The notes: a model not told the origin generated them from the letters alone. 53,613 bases of DNA from Cytophagales bacterium CG12_big_fil_rev_8_21_14_0_65_40_12 (GCA_002786855.1 PCUU01000001.1:16723-70335), one strand, 5' to 3'. Numbered from the stretch's first letter, positions 8,024 to 15,816 are shown. A program made the numbers and translations.

Positions 8024-9007
8024 TTAGCATCCGTTTCCTTTAATAATATATTCTTCGTTATTCAAAGTAATTTCTATGTCGAATAGTGTCTCAATCGTTT
8101 CAATGATGTATTCTAGTGATTCATTTTCAAAACGCGTTGTCAAAGGACAATTCATAAAAGCACTATTTTCGAATTTAAATTCAACCCCATAGGCATTGGC
8201 AATGTCTTCTATCACTTGGCTCATTTTGGTATTTTCGAAAACCAAAGTGCCCGTTTTCCAAGCTAGGTAATTCGCGTTTGTATTTTCTTTCTTCGTGAGT
8301 TTACCGCCTTCATCAATCGACACTTGATCTCCAGGGCTCAAAAGCACAACTTCTTCTTGGGTTGAAAATCTCACCTTACCCGTGATTAAAACCACATCAA
8401 TTCTTTGCCCTTCTTGCGAAGCATTCAGGTTGAAAGAGGTACCTAAAACCCTTGTTTCTGTTTCCTTGGCCTTCACAATAAAAGGTTGTTCTGGATTATG
8501 GGTCACCTCAAAAAGACCTTCTCCAATCAAGTTGACTTCTCTTTGTTTTGCCGAAAACTCGGTTGGAAAAGTAAGGCTTGAACCTTCCTTAAGCCAAACC
8601 TTCGATCCATCGGGAAGTATTGCAGCCTCATTGTTCAATGCTGCCGAAGTTATGGTCTGCAAATCCCCGACTCTATTATTCAAATATTGATTTCCGAAGA
8701 AAAGGAAAGTAGCAATAAGCACAACCGCTGCAGCAACTCTCCAAATCGTTGGAAGGATGAAGAATTGCTTTGCTTTTGGTTTAGCCAATCTCGATTTCAC
8801 CTTCAACCAATTCTTGTTCACATCAATGGCCTCAAAATCAGCCATGGCACCGGCATGCTGCCAAGCATTCTTCAACTTTTCGAAATCCTTGCTGTTTTGA
8901 ACATCAGAAGCCAGCCACAATTCAACTTGCTTAACCTGAGCTTCGTCTGCCTCATTCTTGAGGTAACTGATCAGTAAGTTGTCTTCTATGGTGCTTTTAT
9001 TTTCCAT
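8024..9007 (-). CDS. FecR-family anti-sigma factor with DUF4974 tail
   Basis: 327 residues. The cytoplasmic N-terminus (about 1-85) has the helical anti-sigma region (LLISYLKNEADEAQVKQVELWL), one membrane helix follows (about 86-107, IWRVAAAVVLIATFLFF), then the FecR periplasmic beta domain (about 115-215: AILPDGSKVWLKEGSSL, REVNLIGEGLFEV, VLGTSFNL) and a C-terminal DUF4974 domain (about 250-325). The protein should hold the ECF sigma factor encoded 55 bp upstream and release it on an envelope signal. The nearest possible transducer is the STN-barrel protein. Confidence 0.95.
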   Translation of the reverse strand: MENKSTIEDNLLISYLKNEADEAQVKQVELWLASDVQNSKDFEKLKNAWQHAGAMADFEAIDVNKNWLKVKSRLAKPKAKQFFILPTIWRVAAAVVLIATFLFFGNQYLNNRVGDLQTITSAALNNEAAILPDGSKVWLKEGSSLTFPTEFSAKQREVNLIGEGLFEVTHNPEQPFIVKAKETETRVLGTSFNLNASQEGQRIDVVLITGKVRFSTQEEVVLLSPGDQVSIDEGGKLTKKENTNANYLAWKTGTLVFENTKMSQVIEDIANAYGVEFKFENSAFMNCPLTTRFENESLEYIIETIETLFDIEITLNNEEYIIKGNGC

Positions 9008-9062
9008 TGTTCAGAATTATGACGGGCGGGCAGCAAAACACACGTATGCTTTACAGGATATT

Positions 9063-9635
9063 TTATGAAATATTTTTTAACGCAATCAAAATCAACACTT
9101 TAAGGTAAAGAAAAATGTCCTTCCTAAGTCGTTTGAGTGCATTGCTGATTTGAGTTTCTACAGTTCGTTTCGAAATATTAAGAGCGTCCGCTATTTCTTG
9201 GTTCTTCATTCCATCCAAGCGACTCATCTTAAAAATCAGTTGACACTGTTCTGGTAAATCGGCTATGGCCGCGTAAATCTTTTCTTCAAGTTCCGTTTGC
9301 TCAATCAAGTCCGTACTGTCAATATCCGAGCCTGCATTTTGATATAGAATCTGCTCGTGATGGGCGGTGCGCGTTTGTTGACTGCGAATATGGTCCAAAC
9401 AACGATTTCGAACAGATTGATAAAGTAGAGACTTTAAAGAAGTATGGATTTGTAGCGTTTCTCGGTTTTCATAAAACTTTACAAAAACCTCTTGAACAAT
9501 GTCTTGCGCAAGATCTAAGTCATTCAGAAATTTCTTGGCGAAAACTGTAAGCACTTTAAAATACTCTCGAAAAAGGCCTTCGAAAGCAGTTTCATCTCCA
9601 TTTTTGATTTGGTCAATTAATGCCTGATCTGTCAA
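9063..9635 (-). CDS. ECF RNA polymerase sigma factor, FecI/RpoE-like
   Basis: 190 residues. Region 2 is seen at about 20-90 (LFREYFKVLTVFAKKFL, AQDIVQEVFVKFYENRE), region 4 at about 125-180 (LPEQCQLIFKMSRLDGMKNQEIADALNISKRTVE in two parts), with the usual HTH. It is the Bacteroidota-specific ECF group paired with FecR. First gene of the minus-strand group fecI, fecR, barrel, STN-barrel. It probably directs polymerase to its own operon and to other envelope genes; targets cannot be read here. Confidence 0.95.
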   Translation of the reverse strand: MTDQALIDQIKNGDETAFEGLFREYFKVLTVFAKKFLNDLDLAQDIVQEVFVKFYENRETLQIHTSLKSLLYQSVRNRCLDHIRSQQTRTAHHEQILYQNAGSDIDSTDLIEQTELEEKIYAAIADLPEQCQLIFKMSRLDGMKNQEIADALNISKRTVETQISNALKRLRKDIFLYLKVLILIALKNIS

Positions 9636-9783
9636 AATCTGTTCGGTTAAAAATGCTTATTCATTAAGCACCTGAATGATTGAACCTCAGAAGTATAAAA
9701 AATGCATTTCTACTTCCAGCCGTAAAACTAGAACATTTTTTTCTGAGGATAATACCTGAATATGAAGAGTTCATTTCAATATC

Positions 9784-9960
9784 TCACTCCTTCTTTCTTC
9801 TGAAAGTAAAATAACTGGCTAATAAGCAAAATGGAGGAATGATGTAGGCAAGCTTAACATAAATGGCATTCGATTTATCGTTTGGCATTAATACTATGGT
9901 CAGCACGCTGGCGAGGCCAAGTATTATAAAAATAAATCCTAACAATTTTCTTTTGTTCAT
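9784..9960 (-). CDS. small two-helix membrane protein downstream of the exporter
   Basis: 58 residues from the ATG at 9960 (MNKRKLLGFIFIILGLASV); an earlier in-frame ATG at 9993 would add 11 residues. Two hydrophobic helices (about 6-24 and 33-50) end in a positively charged RRKKE tail. It lies 63 bp after the stop of the C39-peptidase ABC exporter on the same strand, so it may be the last gene of the peptide cluster. I recognise no family. A role in immunity to the exported peptide is possible by position only. Confidence 0.55.
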   Translation of the reverse strand: MNKRKLLGFIFIILGLASVLTIVLMPNDKSNAIYVKLAYIIPPFCLLASYFTFRRKKE

Positions 9961-10023
9961 TAGTACTCTCATTAAGGATTGATTTAATCTCATAATAACT
10001 TTTCCTTGTTTTACGCTTGTATG

Positions 10024-12198
10024 CTAAGCTTGTATAAGACCAAAGTCTTTGTAAAAATCACTATAGAAATTCTCTGATTCAAGAAGCGTATTGGGATTCC
10101 CGAAATCGGTTATTTCGCCCTCTTCTAAAATATAAATTTTGTCAGCTTGAGAAGCCGTGGTTATTCTATGAGTAACCAAAAAAATGGACATCTCATTTTT
10201 CAAGCTTTGTAGCAGGTTCAGCACGAATTTCTCTGTTTTTCGATCTAAGGCTGAAGTTGCCTCATCCAATAAAAGCACCTTTGGTTTCTTCCAAAGGGCA
10301 CGGGCCAATGCCACCAATTGCTTCTGTCCACCAGAAATATTCACCCCTTCTTCACCTAGAATCGTTGCGTAACCTTGTGGGAAATTTCTAAAGAAAGGAT
10401 CAAGGCCATAGGACTCAAAAAAGGTTTGTAATTTTTCAGGAAAAACTTCTGTCTCTCCTAGTAAAATATTGTCGAGCAAAGAACCATTGAAAATCTTGGT
10501 CTCTTGTGGTACAATTCCGATCGAATCTCTTAACGACTTAGGGTAAATATTGGCCCAAGCCTTTCCATCTACGATTATTTCTCCTGATTCGAATTCATAA
10601 AACTTTTGAAGCACTTGAATGAAAGTACTTTTACCACTACCACTTTCGCCCAGTAAACAAACCATTTCTCCCTTGTTGATTTCAAGATTGATGGACTTAA
10701 GCAATTGCTTTCTGCCTGGAAAACGAAAGGACAGATTTTTAACTTTAATTGAATGGATATCTAAAGCTTCTGGCTCCGTTTCCAAATCAACATATTCAGA
10801 CTCAATGGATGTAAACTCATACATTCTATCAAAAGCAATTTTTGCCTCCCTAATTTGAATATTTGCTCGGGCAATCGCCTCGATAGCAGGAAATAATCCA
10901 CCAGCCATCGACAAAATGGCGACTAATTCACCTACTTGAAGCACATCTTGCAAAACCAAATAAGAGGTAAAAGATAGCACAGAAACAATGGCTATTACTC
11001 CAGTAATCTGTGCCCATATTCCATATTTAGTCCCTATAAGCCCCAAGCTATATGCTTTTTCTTGAAAATGACCATAGATCACTTCTGTAGCCTTGCCAAA
11101 AACGGCCTCTTTGTTTTGGTTCTTAATAACCTCAACCCCTTGGATGGTGTCTACATAATTACTTTCGTTCATTGCATAGGCTTGCATTACTTCTTTTTGG
11201 CCCGCTGTAATAGGTTTGTTGAAACGCAAGACTACCCATACATAAATGGGCACGAAACCAAGCAGTATAAGACCTACTTGCCATGAATATGTAAAAACAA
11301 AAACCAAAGAAGTAACCCCAACTAAGAACTGGATAACGATATCTCCAAGAACAAAACTTATGGTGCGTTGAATTCGGCCAGTATCATTCATTCTTGCAAT
11401 CAACTCTCCTGTTTTGCGAGAATCAAAAAAGCGCTTTGGTAAGTGGAGCAGTGCATCGTAAAACTTTTTAATGATGCGGTTATTAAAGTCTTTAGACTGC
11501 CTTAAGAGTAATAGCGTGCGTAAATAACCAATGCCTGATCGTGCCATAAGCAGTATGGCCAAAAGTACCAATCCCAAAACCAGACGTTGCATGTCTTTTT
11601 CTGGAAGAATTACATCGATAAGTTTTTGAGAGAAAAGAGCAGTACTGATTCCTAATACTGAGATGATTATGCCTAAAAATGTAGCAATCGCCAATAAGCC
11701 TAAATCCTCTCTAGCGATATCAATCAACCATTGCTTTTGCTTACCCTTTGTAACTTGCTTGAGTTCTAGTTTATCGGTTGGCCTTACTAATAGCAATGCT
11801 TTTGATTGCCAAATTTCTTCTAGCTCAGCCTCTTTAAGTTTTAATAAGCCCCGAGCAGGATCGCTGATGATGAAATGATCATTCTCGAATGCATATAGAA
11901 TTACGTAATGTTGTAGTTTTCCCTCTAAAATTACATGTAGAATGGCGGGGTGTTCTAAATCCTTAAGGTGTTTGATCTCCGCCTCAAAGCCTTCTGCATT
12001 GAGACCAATTTCATTAGCAGCTTGGTATAAACCCAGAAGTGTTGTGCCTTCCTTTGAAGTGCCACTTACTTCCCTAAGTTTTTCTAATGAAATGTCGCTC
12101 CCAAAATATTTGATTAATGAGGCCAAACAGGCTACTCCGCAATCTGATTGATCGTGTTGTTGAATATGGTATTGCTGATATATATCCTTTTTTGACAT
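10024..12198 (-). CDS. peptidase-containing ABC transporter (C39 bacteriocin-type exporter)
   Basis: 724 residues in the usual order: C39 cysteine peptidase (about 10-140; Cys20 in QSDCGVACL, catalytic His in LQHYVILY, Asp in ISDPARG), six-helix exporter domain (about 160-450) and nucleotide-binding domain (about 480-720; Walker A GESGSGKST, Q-loop VPQE, signature NISGGQKQ, Walker B VLLLDEAT, H-loop VTHR). Such transporters cut double-glycine leaders and export the mature peptide across the inner membrane in one step. The obvious substrate is the 60-residue precursor encoded first in this cluster. No HlyD-type adaptor gene lies next to it, which is unusual for Gram-negative exporters of this class. 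Confidence 0.96.
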   Translation of the reverse strand: MSKKDIYQQYHIQQHDQSDCGVACLASLIKYFGSDISLEKLREVSGTSKEGTTLLGLYQAANEIGLNAEGFEAEIKHLKDLEHPAILHVILEGKLQHYVILYAFENDHFIISDPARGLLKLKEAELEEIWQSKALLLVRPTDKLELKQVTKGKQKQWLIDIAREDLGLLAIATFLGIIISVLGISTALFSQKLIDVILPEKDMQRLVLGLVLLAILLMARSGIGYLRTLLLLRQSKDFNNRIIKKFYDALLHLPKRFFDSRKTGELIARMNDTGRIQRTISFVLGDIVIQFLVGVTSLVFVFTYSWQVGLILLGFVPIYVWVVLRFNKPITAGQKEVMQAYAMNESNYVDTIQGVEVIKNQNKEAVFGKATEVIYGHFQEKAYSLGLIGTKYGIWAQITGVIAIVSVLSFTSYLVLQDVLQVGELVAILSMAGGLFPAIEAIARANIQIREAKIAFDRMYEFTSIESEYVDLETEPEALDIHSIKVKNLSFRFPGRKQLLKSINLEINKGEMVCLLGESGSGKSTFIQVLQKFYEFESGEIIVDGKAWANIYPKSLRDSIGIVPQETKIFNGSLLDNILLGETEVFPEKLQTFFESYGLDPFFRNFPQGYATILGEEGVNISGGQKQLVALARALWKKPKVLLLDEATSALDRKTEKFVLNLLQSLKNEMSIFLVTHRITTASQADKIYILEEGEITDFGNPNTLLESENFYSDFYKDFGLIQA

Positions 12199-12204
12199 TG
12201 ATTT

Positions 12205-12405
12205 TCAACTTGGATCTCCCTTTGACAGAAGAATTTGATAAGCTTTGATCTGGCAAAAAGCAGCGATAGAAAGTGTAGTAAAGCCCAATAAGTATAGGGC
12301 TGAAGTACCATTCTGAAAAATACTAATACCTGCCCAAACAAGTACCAACGCCATAAATTGGAGGTAAATGATAAGGGCTTTATGTCTTTTACTTTTCGCT
12401 GGCAT
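12205..12405 (-). CDS. small membrane protein between thioredoxin-like and exporter genes
   Basis: 66 residues with two predicted helices (about 11-30 LIIYLQFMALVLVWAGISIF and 34-54 ALYLLGFTTLSIAAFCQIKAY) and a basic N-terminus. It overlaps the end of the thioredoxin-like gene by 17 bp and stops 6 bp before the exporter gene, so it is translationally embedded in the operon. No family recognised. Candidate exporter accessory or immunity protein by position. Confidence 0.65.
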   Translation of the reverse strand: MPAKSKRHKALIIYLQFMALVLVWAGISIFQNGTSALYLLGFTTLSIAAFCQIKAYQILLSKGDPS

Positions 12406-12910
12406 ATACCGATAGTAATTCCTCTGGCTTTGTTACCCCAACAAATTTCTGAAGCAGTGTTCCATTTTTGTCATAGGCCAAAAATGTTGGAAATTTTACA
12501 TTGCCATACCTTTCGAGCATCACCTCAATGTCCATATAAGCGAAATGAACATTTTCAAGGCTATCTAGCCCGTAAGTTTTGGAGAATTGGGAGATAGCAC
12601 TTTTTTCATCATAGCTAATCCAAAGAACCTCAAAATCTTTAAACGAACTTCTTGCTTCGAAAATCTCTTGTGCGTCCTTTTGACAGTAATCACAAGAAGG
12701 ATGAAAAAGTGCAACAATTGTATTCATTTCAATTAGATCAGGTGCCGATAATCGAAGGAAAGACAAATTTCGTCTGTCTAATAGTGAATCAAGAGGCTCG
12801 TGGTTCCTTGATATTTTTTTTAAAATAGAATTACCAGCGAGTAACCCGCAACATACAATGAAGATAACTATAACAAATCCTTGAATTACGTTTCTTTTCA
12901 TTAACGACAC
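12389..12910 (-). CDS. membrane-anchored thioredoxin-fold protein
   Basis: 173 residues; an ATG three codons in (12901, MKRNV) may be the true start. An N-terminal helix (about 8-30) would anchor it in the inner membrane with a periplasmic thioredoxin-like domain: MNTIVALFHPSCDYCQKDAQEI holds a CxxC motif (CDYC), and the cis-Pro loop is seen in NVKFPTFLAYDKNG. It belongs to the TlpA/redoxin-like group. The gene sits inside the double-glycine peptide cluster, whose precursor has four cysteines, so disulfide formation or reduction on that peptide is a reasonable inference. Confidence 0.85.
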   Translation of the reverse strand: MSLMKRNVIQGFVIVIFIVCCGLLAGNSILKKISRNHEPLDSLLDRRNLSFLRLSAPDLIEMNTIVALFHPSCDYCQKDAQEIFEARSSFKDFEVLWISYDEKSAISQFSKTYGLDSLENVHFAYMDIEVMLERYGNVKFPTFLAYDKNGTLLQKFVGVTKPEELLSVYASEK

Positions 12911-12912
12911 TT

Positions 12913-13551
12913 TTATAGTGAAACACCCAAGAAACCGTAAACAGCGATTAAGGTGATGAAGCCAGGAAAAATCACTCCTAAAACAATCCTTCTCGCATTA
13001 TGATCATCGATATGGAGCCTGCTGGTTGATAAATAAAGCAATGCTATAATAAACAGTATTAGATTAATATTGATAAATCCTAGACTGGTTTGAAAAAACC
13101 CTACATCAGTAGATATTAAGTCACCCAATGCGAATTCCGGGAAAGAATTTATTTCATCTCTTGATCTGTTGGGAATAAACAGGAAATATAATGACTGAAT
13201 TAGCCTTGAGCATGAAAATGCAAGACTTGACAACATGCATATTTGGAAAATCTTATTGAAGCTCATGGATTTTTCTCTATCTAAGAAAGCAAGGACACCT
13301 AATTTGAATAGGATCACAATTGCTAGTGACCTAAGAATGAGAAATACAGGTGAAAGTAGGTAAGAAATAAAATTTGAGTTTCTTACTCCTTCCATATAAG
13401 AATTAAAGTCAGGCCCTCTAAAATATTCATAGTGTACGCTTTCCGACCAAATGACTTCTTTACTGAACGCGAGAATTGCAATTTGGACAAAGGCTACAAA
13501 TAAGAATATTGCCAAGGAGCTTTCCTTCAATGAGAAATAACTATTTTTCAT
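12913..13551 (-). CDS. multi-pass membrane protein of the peptide cluster
   Basis: 212 residues with about five hydrophobic helices (about 12-30, 60-88, 100-125, 150-175, 190-210). The sequence does not match MauE/DoxX motifs, though such proteins often accompany thioredoxin-like genes in similar clusters. A Yip1-like permease fold is possible but unproven. It starts inside the end of the CarboxypepD_reg gene (11-bp overlap) and stops 2 bp before the thioredoxin-like gene, showing tight coupling in the operon. Confidence 0.75.
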   Translation of the reverse strand: MKNSYFSLKESSLAIFLFVAFVQIAILAFSKEVIWSESVHYEYFRGPDFNSYMEGVRNSNFISYLLSPVFLILRSLAIVILFKLGVLAFLDREKSMSFNKIFQICMLSSLAFSCSRLIQSLYFLFIPNRSRDEINSFPEFALGDLISTDVGFFQTSLGFININLILFIIALLYLSTSRLHIDDHNARRIVLGVIFPGFITLIAVYGFLGVSL

Positions 13552-14860
13552 TGCCCTGCTTTTTAAATTGCAAATTGATTGATTGATCCGCTTCTAATAA
13601 TTTTAAAGCATTCTTATCAATTCTTGGTAGATCTAGTATGCTAAAGTTATTCCAAAAGTCCTCGTTGTAATCGAACTCTATTGAGTAAAGGTCTTTACTT
13701 ACCAACTTATCTCTTCTCTTGACTCTATCGAAGTCCCTCTTGGAAATGTAAGTTTCATTAAAAACCACATAATACTCCGTAAACTGTTGGCCAGTACCAT
13801 CCTTTTTTACAGCAGAAGAAGATTCAGGAAGCACACACTGAATAAAATAAGGATAATAAACTCCTTCAAACTCTCTATATTTTATAATCGTTTTGGACAA
13901 ATATTGGCCATTTCTATTCCAGGCAGTATTTAGTTCTTCAGTTCTCTCTGGGTTATCCTTTCCTATATTTCCGAACATATCTGGTAAAACATATTGAAAT
14001 TCTTCTATTGCATAGTTCTCTGCATTTACCATTAGTGTACCAGAATAGTGCATAATTTCCTTTTTCTCAGGATTGGTTTTAAACGAGATTGAATAAAAAT
14101 TCACTGAATCTTTAAGCACCAATTCTTCGAATTGGAAGTCGTAAAAAGCTAAGAATGGATCCTTATCAAATGAATGAAAAACATTATTTCTTTTATATCT
14201 TCTTAAAAAGTCTTGTTTTATTGCGATTAATATTCCATTTCTCTTACCATAGCCGGCTATTCTTGCTAAAAGAGATCGCTCAATAAAGCTGTCACTTTTT
14301 CTCAACTCCAAAACTTTTACCCTCTGCCTATCAATCGAACTATCAAAACCAAAGTCTTGTAGTTCTGCTGCAGCTTCAATCAATCTTACAATTTGATCAT
14401 CGAAGAAAGTCATTTCTCGATAAAAAAAATCTTGATAATATTGTTGTTTCGGGTAATTGAGATTTAAACGACTAAAGGCTTCAAAAAGAATAGTCGTTAA
14501 ACTGTCTCGATACTCGATCAACTCAAAATCTGGTAAAAAATTGGTCTGTCGTTTAAGAAAATAATTTGATGACGTAGAGTCAGTTTGAGAAATATTTATC
14601 AAACATGACTGAAAACCAGTAAATGAAATCTTCAGGGTATCTGTTAAATGGCGCTCTGGAATTTTTATTTCAAAATAACCGTCTGCGTTGGTGACTGTAC
14701 CATAAGTAGAAGCCACAATGTGAATAGAAGCAAAAGGAAGGGTTGTACTGTCAGAATTATCGTAAACAATACCTGAAATTGTTTTAACCGAACTATTACC
14801 CTGCGACAATAGTTCGGTTAAACAAAACACAAAAAATACCAAAATAAATAGTATCCTCAT
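13541..14860 (-). CDS. secreted CarboxypepD_reg-like beta-rich protein of the peptide cluster
   Basis: 439 residues: signal peptide (1-19), an N-terminal carboxypeptidase-regulatory-like Ig fold (about 26-95; ISGIVYDNSDSTTLPFASI, TNADGYFEIKIPE) and a long C-terminal region without recognised motifs that resembles the part following this domain in DUF5686-type proteins. In Bacteroidota such proteins face the periplasm or outer membrane. Its start codon directly abuts the stop of the double-glycine precursor (TAAATG), so it is translated with the peptide. It could help the peptide cross the outer membrane or protect the producer; both are inference. Confidence 0.85.
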   Translation of the reverse strand: MRILFILVFFVFCLTELLSQGNSSVKTISGIVYDNSDSTTLPFASIHIVASTYGTVTNADGYFEIKIPERHLTDTLKISFTGFQSCLINISQTDSTSSNYFLKRQTNFLPDFELIEYRDSLTTILFEAFSRLNLNYPKQQYYQDFFYREMTFFDDQIVRLIEAAAELQDFGFDSSIDRQRVKVLELRKSDSFIERSLLARIAGYGKRNGILIAIKQDFLRRYKRNNVFHSFDKDPFLAFYDFQFEELVLKDSVNFYSISFKTNPEKKEIMHYSGTLMVNAENYAIEEFQYVLPDMFGNIGKDNPERTEELNTAWNRNGQYLSKTIIKYREFEGVYYPYFIQCVLPESSSAVKKDGTGQQFTEYYVVFNETYISKRDFDRVKRRDKLVSKDLYSIEFDYNEDFWNNFSILDLPRIDKNALKLLEADQSINLQFKKQGNEK

Positions 14861-15043
14861 TTAGGCCAAAGTAATTGGGCACAGCTCAAAAATATGATCC
14901 CGGAAATCGTTCCAGAGGTCGTTATCTTCATAATTGTTCCAAATGAGCTCTAATGAAGAATTGCAATAGCACTCCAAGTCACATACTGTACCTGCCTGCC
15001 CACCATTAACCTTTTCCATTTTCTCTAAACTTAAACTTTTCAT
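14861..15043 (-). CDS. double-glycine leader peptide precursor, four-cysteine acidic core
   Basis: 60 residues. The leader MKSLSLEKMEKVNGG ends in Gly14-Gly15 with the hydrophobic spacing (Leu4, Leu6, Met9, Val12) recognised by C39 peptidases. The 45-residue core has Cys21, Cys25, Cys27 and Cys55, about nine acidic residues against a single Arg, and three Trp/Tyr pairs. It heads the operon that contains the matching C39 exporter. Possible roles are a bacteriocin, a signalling peptide or a surface-bound peptide; Bacteroidota carry many such double-glycine peptides of unknown function. Acidity argues against a classic cationic pore-former. Confidence 0.88.
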   Translation of the reverse strand: MKSLSLEKMEKVNGGQAGTVCDLECYCNSSLELIWNNYEDNDLWNDFRDHIFELCPITLA

Positions 15044-15074
15044 TTTTGTAAAATTTTAATGTTAAACTTAAACT

Positions 15075-15082
15075 CAAAGCTA
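15075..15082 (-). promoter_or_regulatory. -7 promoter box of the peptide operon
   Basis: On the minus strand the eight bases TAGCTTTG match the Bacteroidota -7 consensus TAnnTTTG exactly, 31 bp before the precursor ATG, which would give a 5' leader of about 25 nt. No convincing -33 TTTG is seen. Confidence 0.5.
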
Positions 15083-15116
15083 ATCTCAAATGCTAGCGCG
15101 AGTTGAGAGTAACTTC

Positions 15117-15443
15117 TTACTGACAAGTATAAATGCCCTCAGTGAAATAAAATTGCACTGGATAATTTTTTACAAAAAAACTTCCATTAGCCTTAATTTT
15201 TGCCATAGCATCTTCTTTCAGAGATGAAAAACCCATATTCCATGCCACTGGGTATTCATATAGGTAAGAAGACAGCGCAGCCTAGTACACAATTGGTGCA
15301 CCCATCTGCTTCATTAAATCTATAAGATTATGGAGCTGTCTTTTGCTAATGCCTAAACGTGAAGCCAATTCAATAGGAGAGCCAGTAGCCCTTCTTTTGA
15401 TTAATTCATGGATTCTCTGAATCCTTTCTGCTTGTTTTAACAT
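15117..15443 (-). pseudogene. HTH regulator gene interrupted by an in-frame amber codon
   Basis: The minus strand from the ATG at 15443 reads an HTH domain (KQAERIQRIHELIKRR, SPIELASRLGISKRQLHNLI) for 53 codons, meets TAG at 15284-15282 and then stays open for another 54 codons to TAA at 15117 in the same frame. The part after the stop (SSYLYEYPVAWNMGF) looks like the usual continuation of small HTH proteins found near Bacteroidota double-glycine clusters (Tyr-rich wing followed by Gly-Phe). One base change would restore a 108-residue protein. It may be a recent pseudogene, a sequencing error, a 53-residue HTH-only protein, or a readthrough case. Confidence 0.75.
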
Positions 15444-15487
15444 AGTTATTTAACTTAAAAACATATGAATTGAATTGATCTGTTTTT

Positions 15488-15495
15488 CAAACATA
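15488..15495 (-). promoter_or_regulatory. -7 promoter box of the HTH gene
   Basis: TATGTTTG on the minus strand is a perfect TAnnTTTG box 44 bp before the HTH ATG. It gives the broken regulator gene its own transcription start apart from the peptide operon promoter. Confidence 0.45.
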
Positions 15496-15578
15496 TAAGT
15501 CTTAATCTCTTCTCTCGATTGTCATAGTTATAAAATCCTGTCTTAAGATCAAATCGAAAGTTGAGATAAATTATTATT

Positions 15579-15607
15579 CATGTCGTAATAAAATGATGAA
15601 CGACATG
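15579..15607. promoter_or_regulatory. 8-bp inverted repeat, possible operator
   Basis: CATGTCGT, 13 bases, ACGACATG: perfect eight-base arms. A related GACAT appears again near 15653. Located between divergent transcription units, it could bind a dimeric regulator. There is no T-run, so it is not a terminator. Confidence 0.35.
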
Positions 15608-15787
15608 TATTCAGTGCTAAATAACATGTTTGGTATATCGAATGACATTTGACAACCTAAATTTATACAGCACGCTTGCTACAACTTACGGGATTGCAAG
15701 TCCTGTTATAACTTTGCCCGCCCATCGTGGTAATTTAATAGAGTCTGGTATTTTATGGGTTACATGTTGTGAATTCGAAAACATTCA

Positions 15788-15815
15788 TTTACTTTGCAAC
15801 TCAAAGTACTTTTAA
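15788..15815 (+). promoter_or_regulatory. operator-like palindrome, copy 1
   Basis: TTTACTTTG, five bases (CAACT), CAAAGTACTTTTAA. The core ACTTTG-N5-CAAAGT is a perfect inverted repeat that includes a seven-of-eight match to the Bacteroidota -7 box (TTACTTTG). It ends 2 bp before the ATG of the membrane-protein gene. The same 28-bp pattern recurs before creD. Likely operator of the winged-helix regulator encoded between the two copies. Confidence 0.7.
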
Positions 15816-15816
15816 T

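Larger units (their letters stand above)
15444..15816. other. 373-bp divergent intergenic region
   Basis: This gap separates the minus-strand peptide cluster from the plus-strand membrane protein/regulator operon. It holds the HTH promoter box, an inverted repeat at 15579-15607, further ATGACAT-like half sites (about 15652) and the operator-like element at 15788-15815. The 61-codon open frame at 15630-15815 has no protein-like composition and is not called a gene. Confidence 0.6.

Noticed and set aside
9685-9748. Inverted repeat CCTCAGAA...TTCTGAGG upstream of fecI
   Set aside because: Loop of 48 bp, no flanking T-run and no second copy seen; possible operator but too weak to call.
13541-14860. 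TonB receptor fragment because of the CarboxypepD_reg domain
   Set aside because: After that domain there is no plug or barrel sequence; it is a different secreted protein type.
15630-15815. 61-codon plus-strand open frame before the membrane-protein gene
   Set aside because: Composition is not protein-like, and it overlaps the operator and promoter region.
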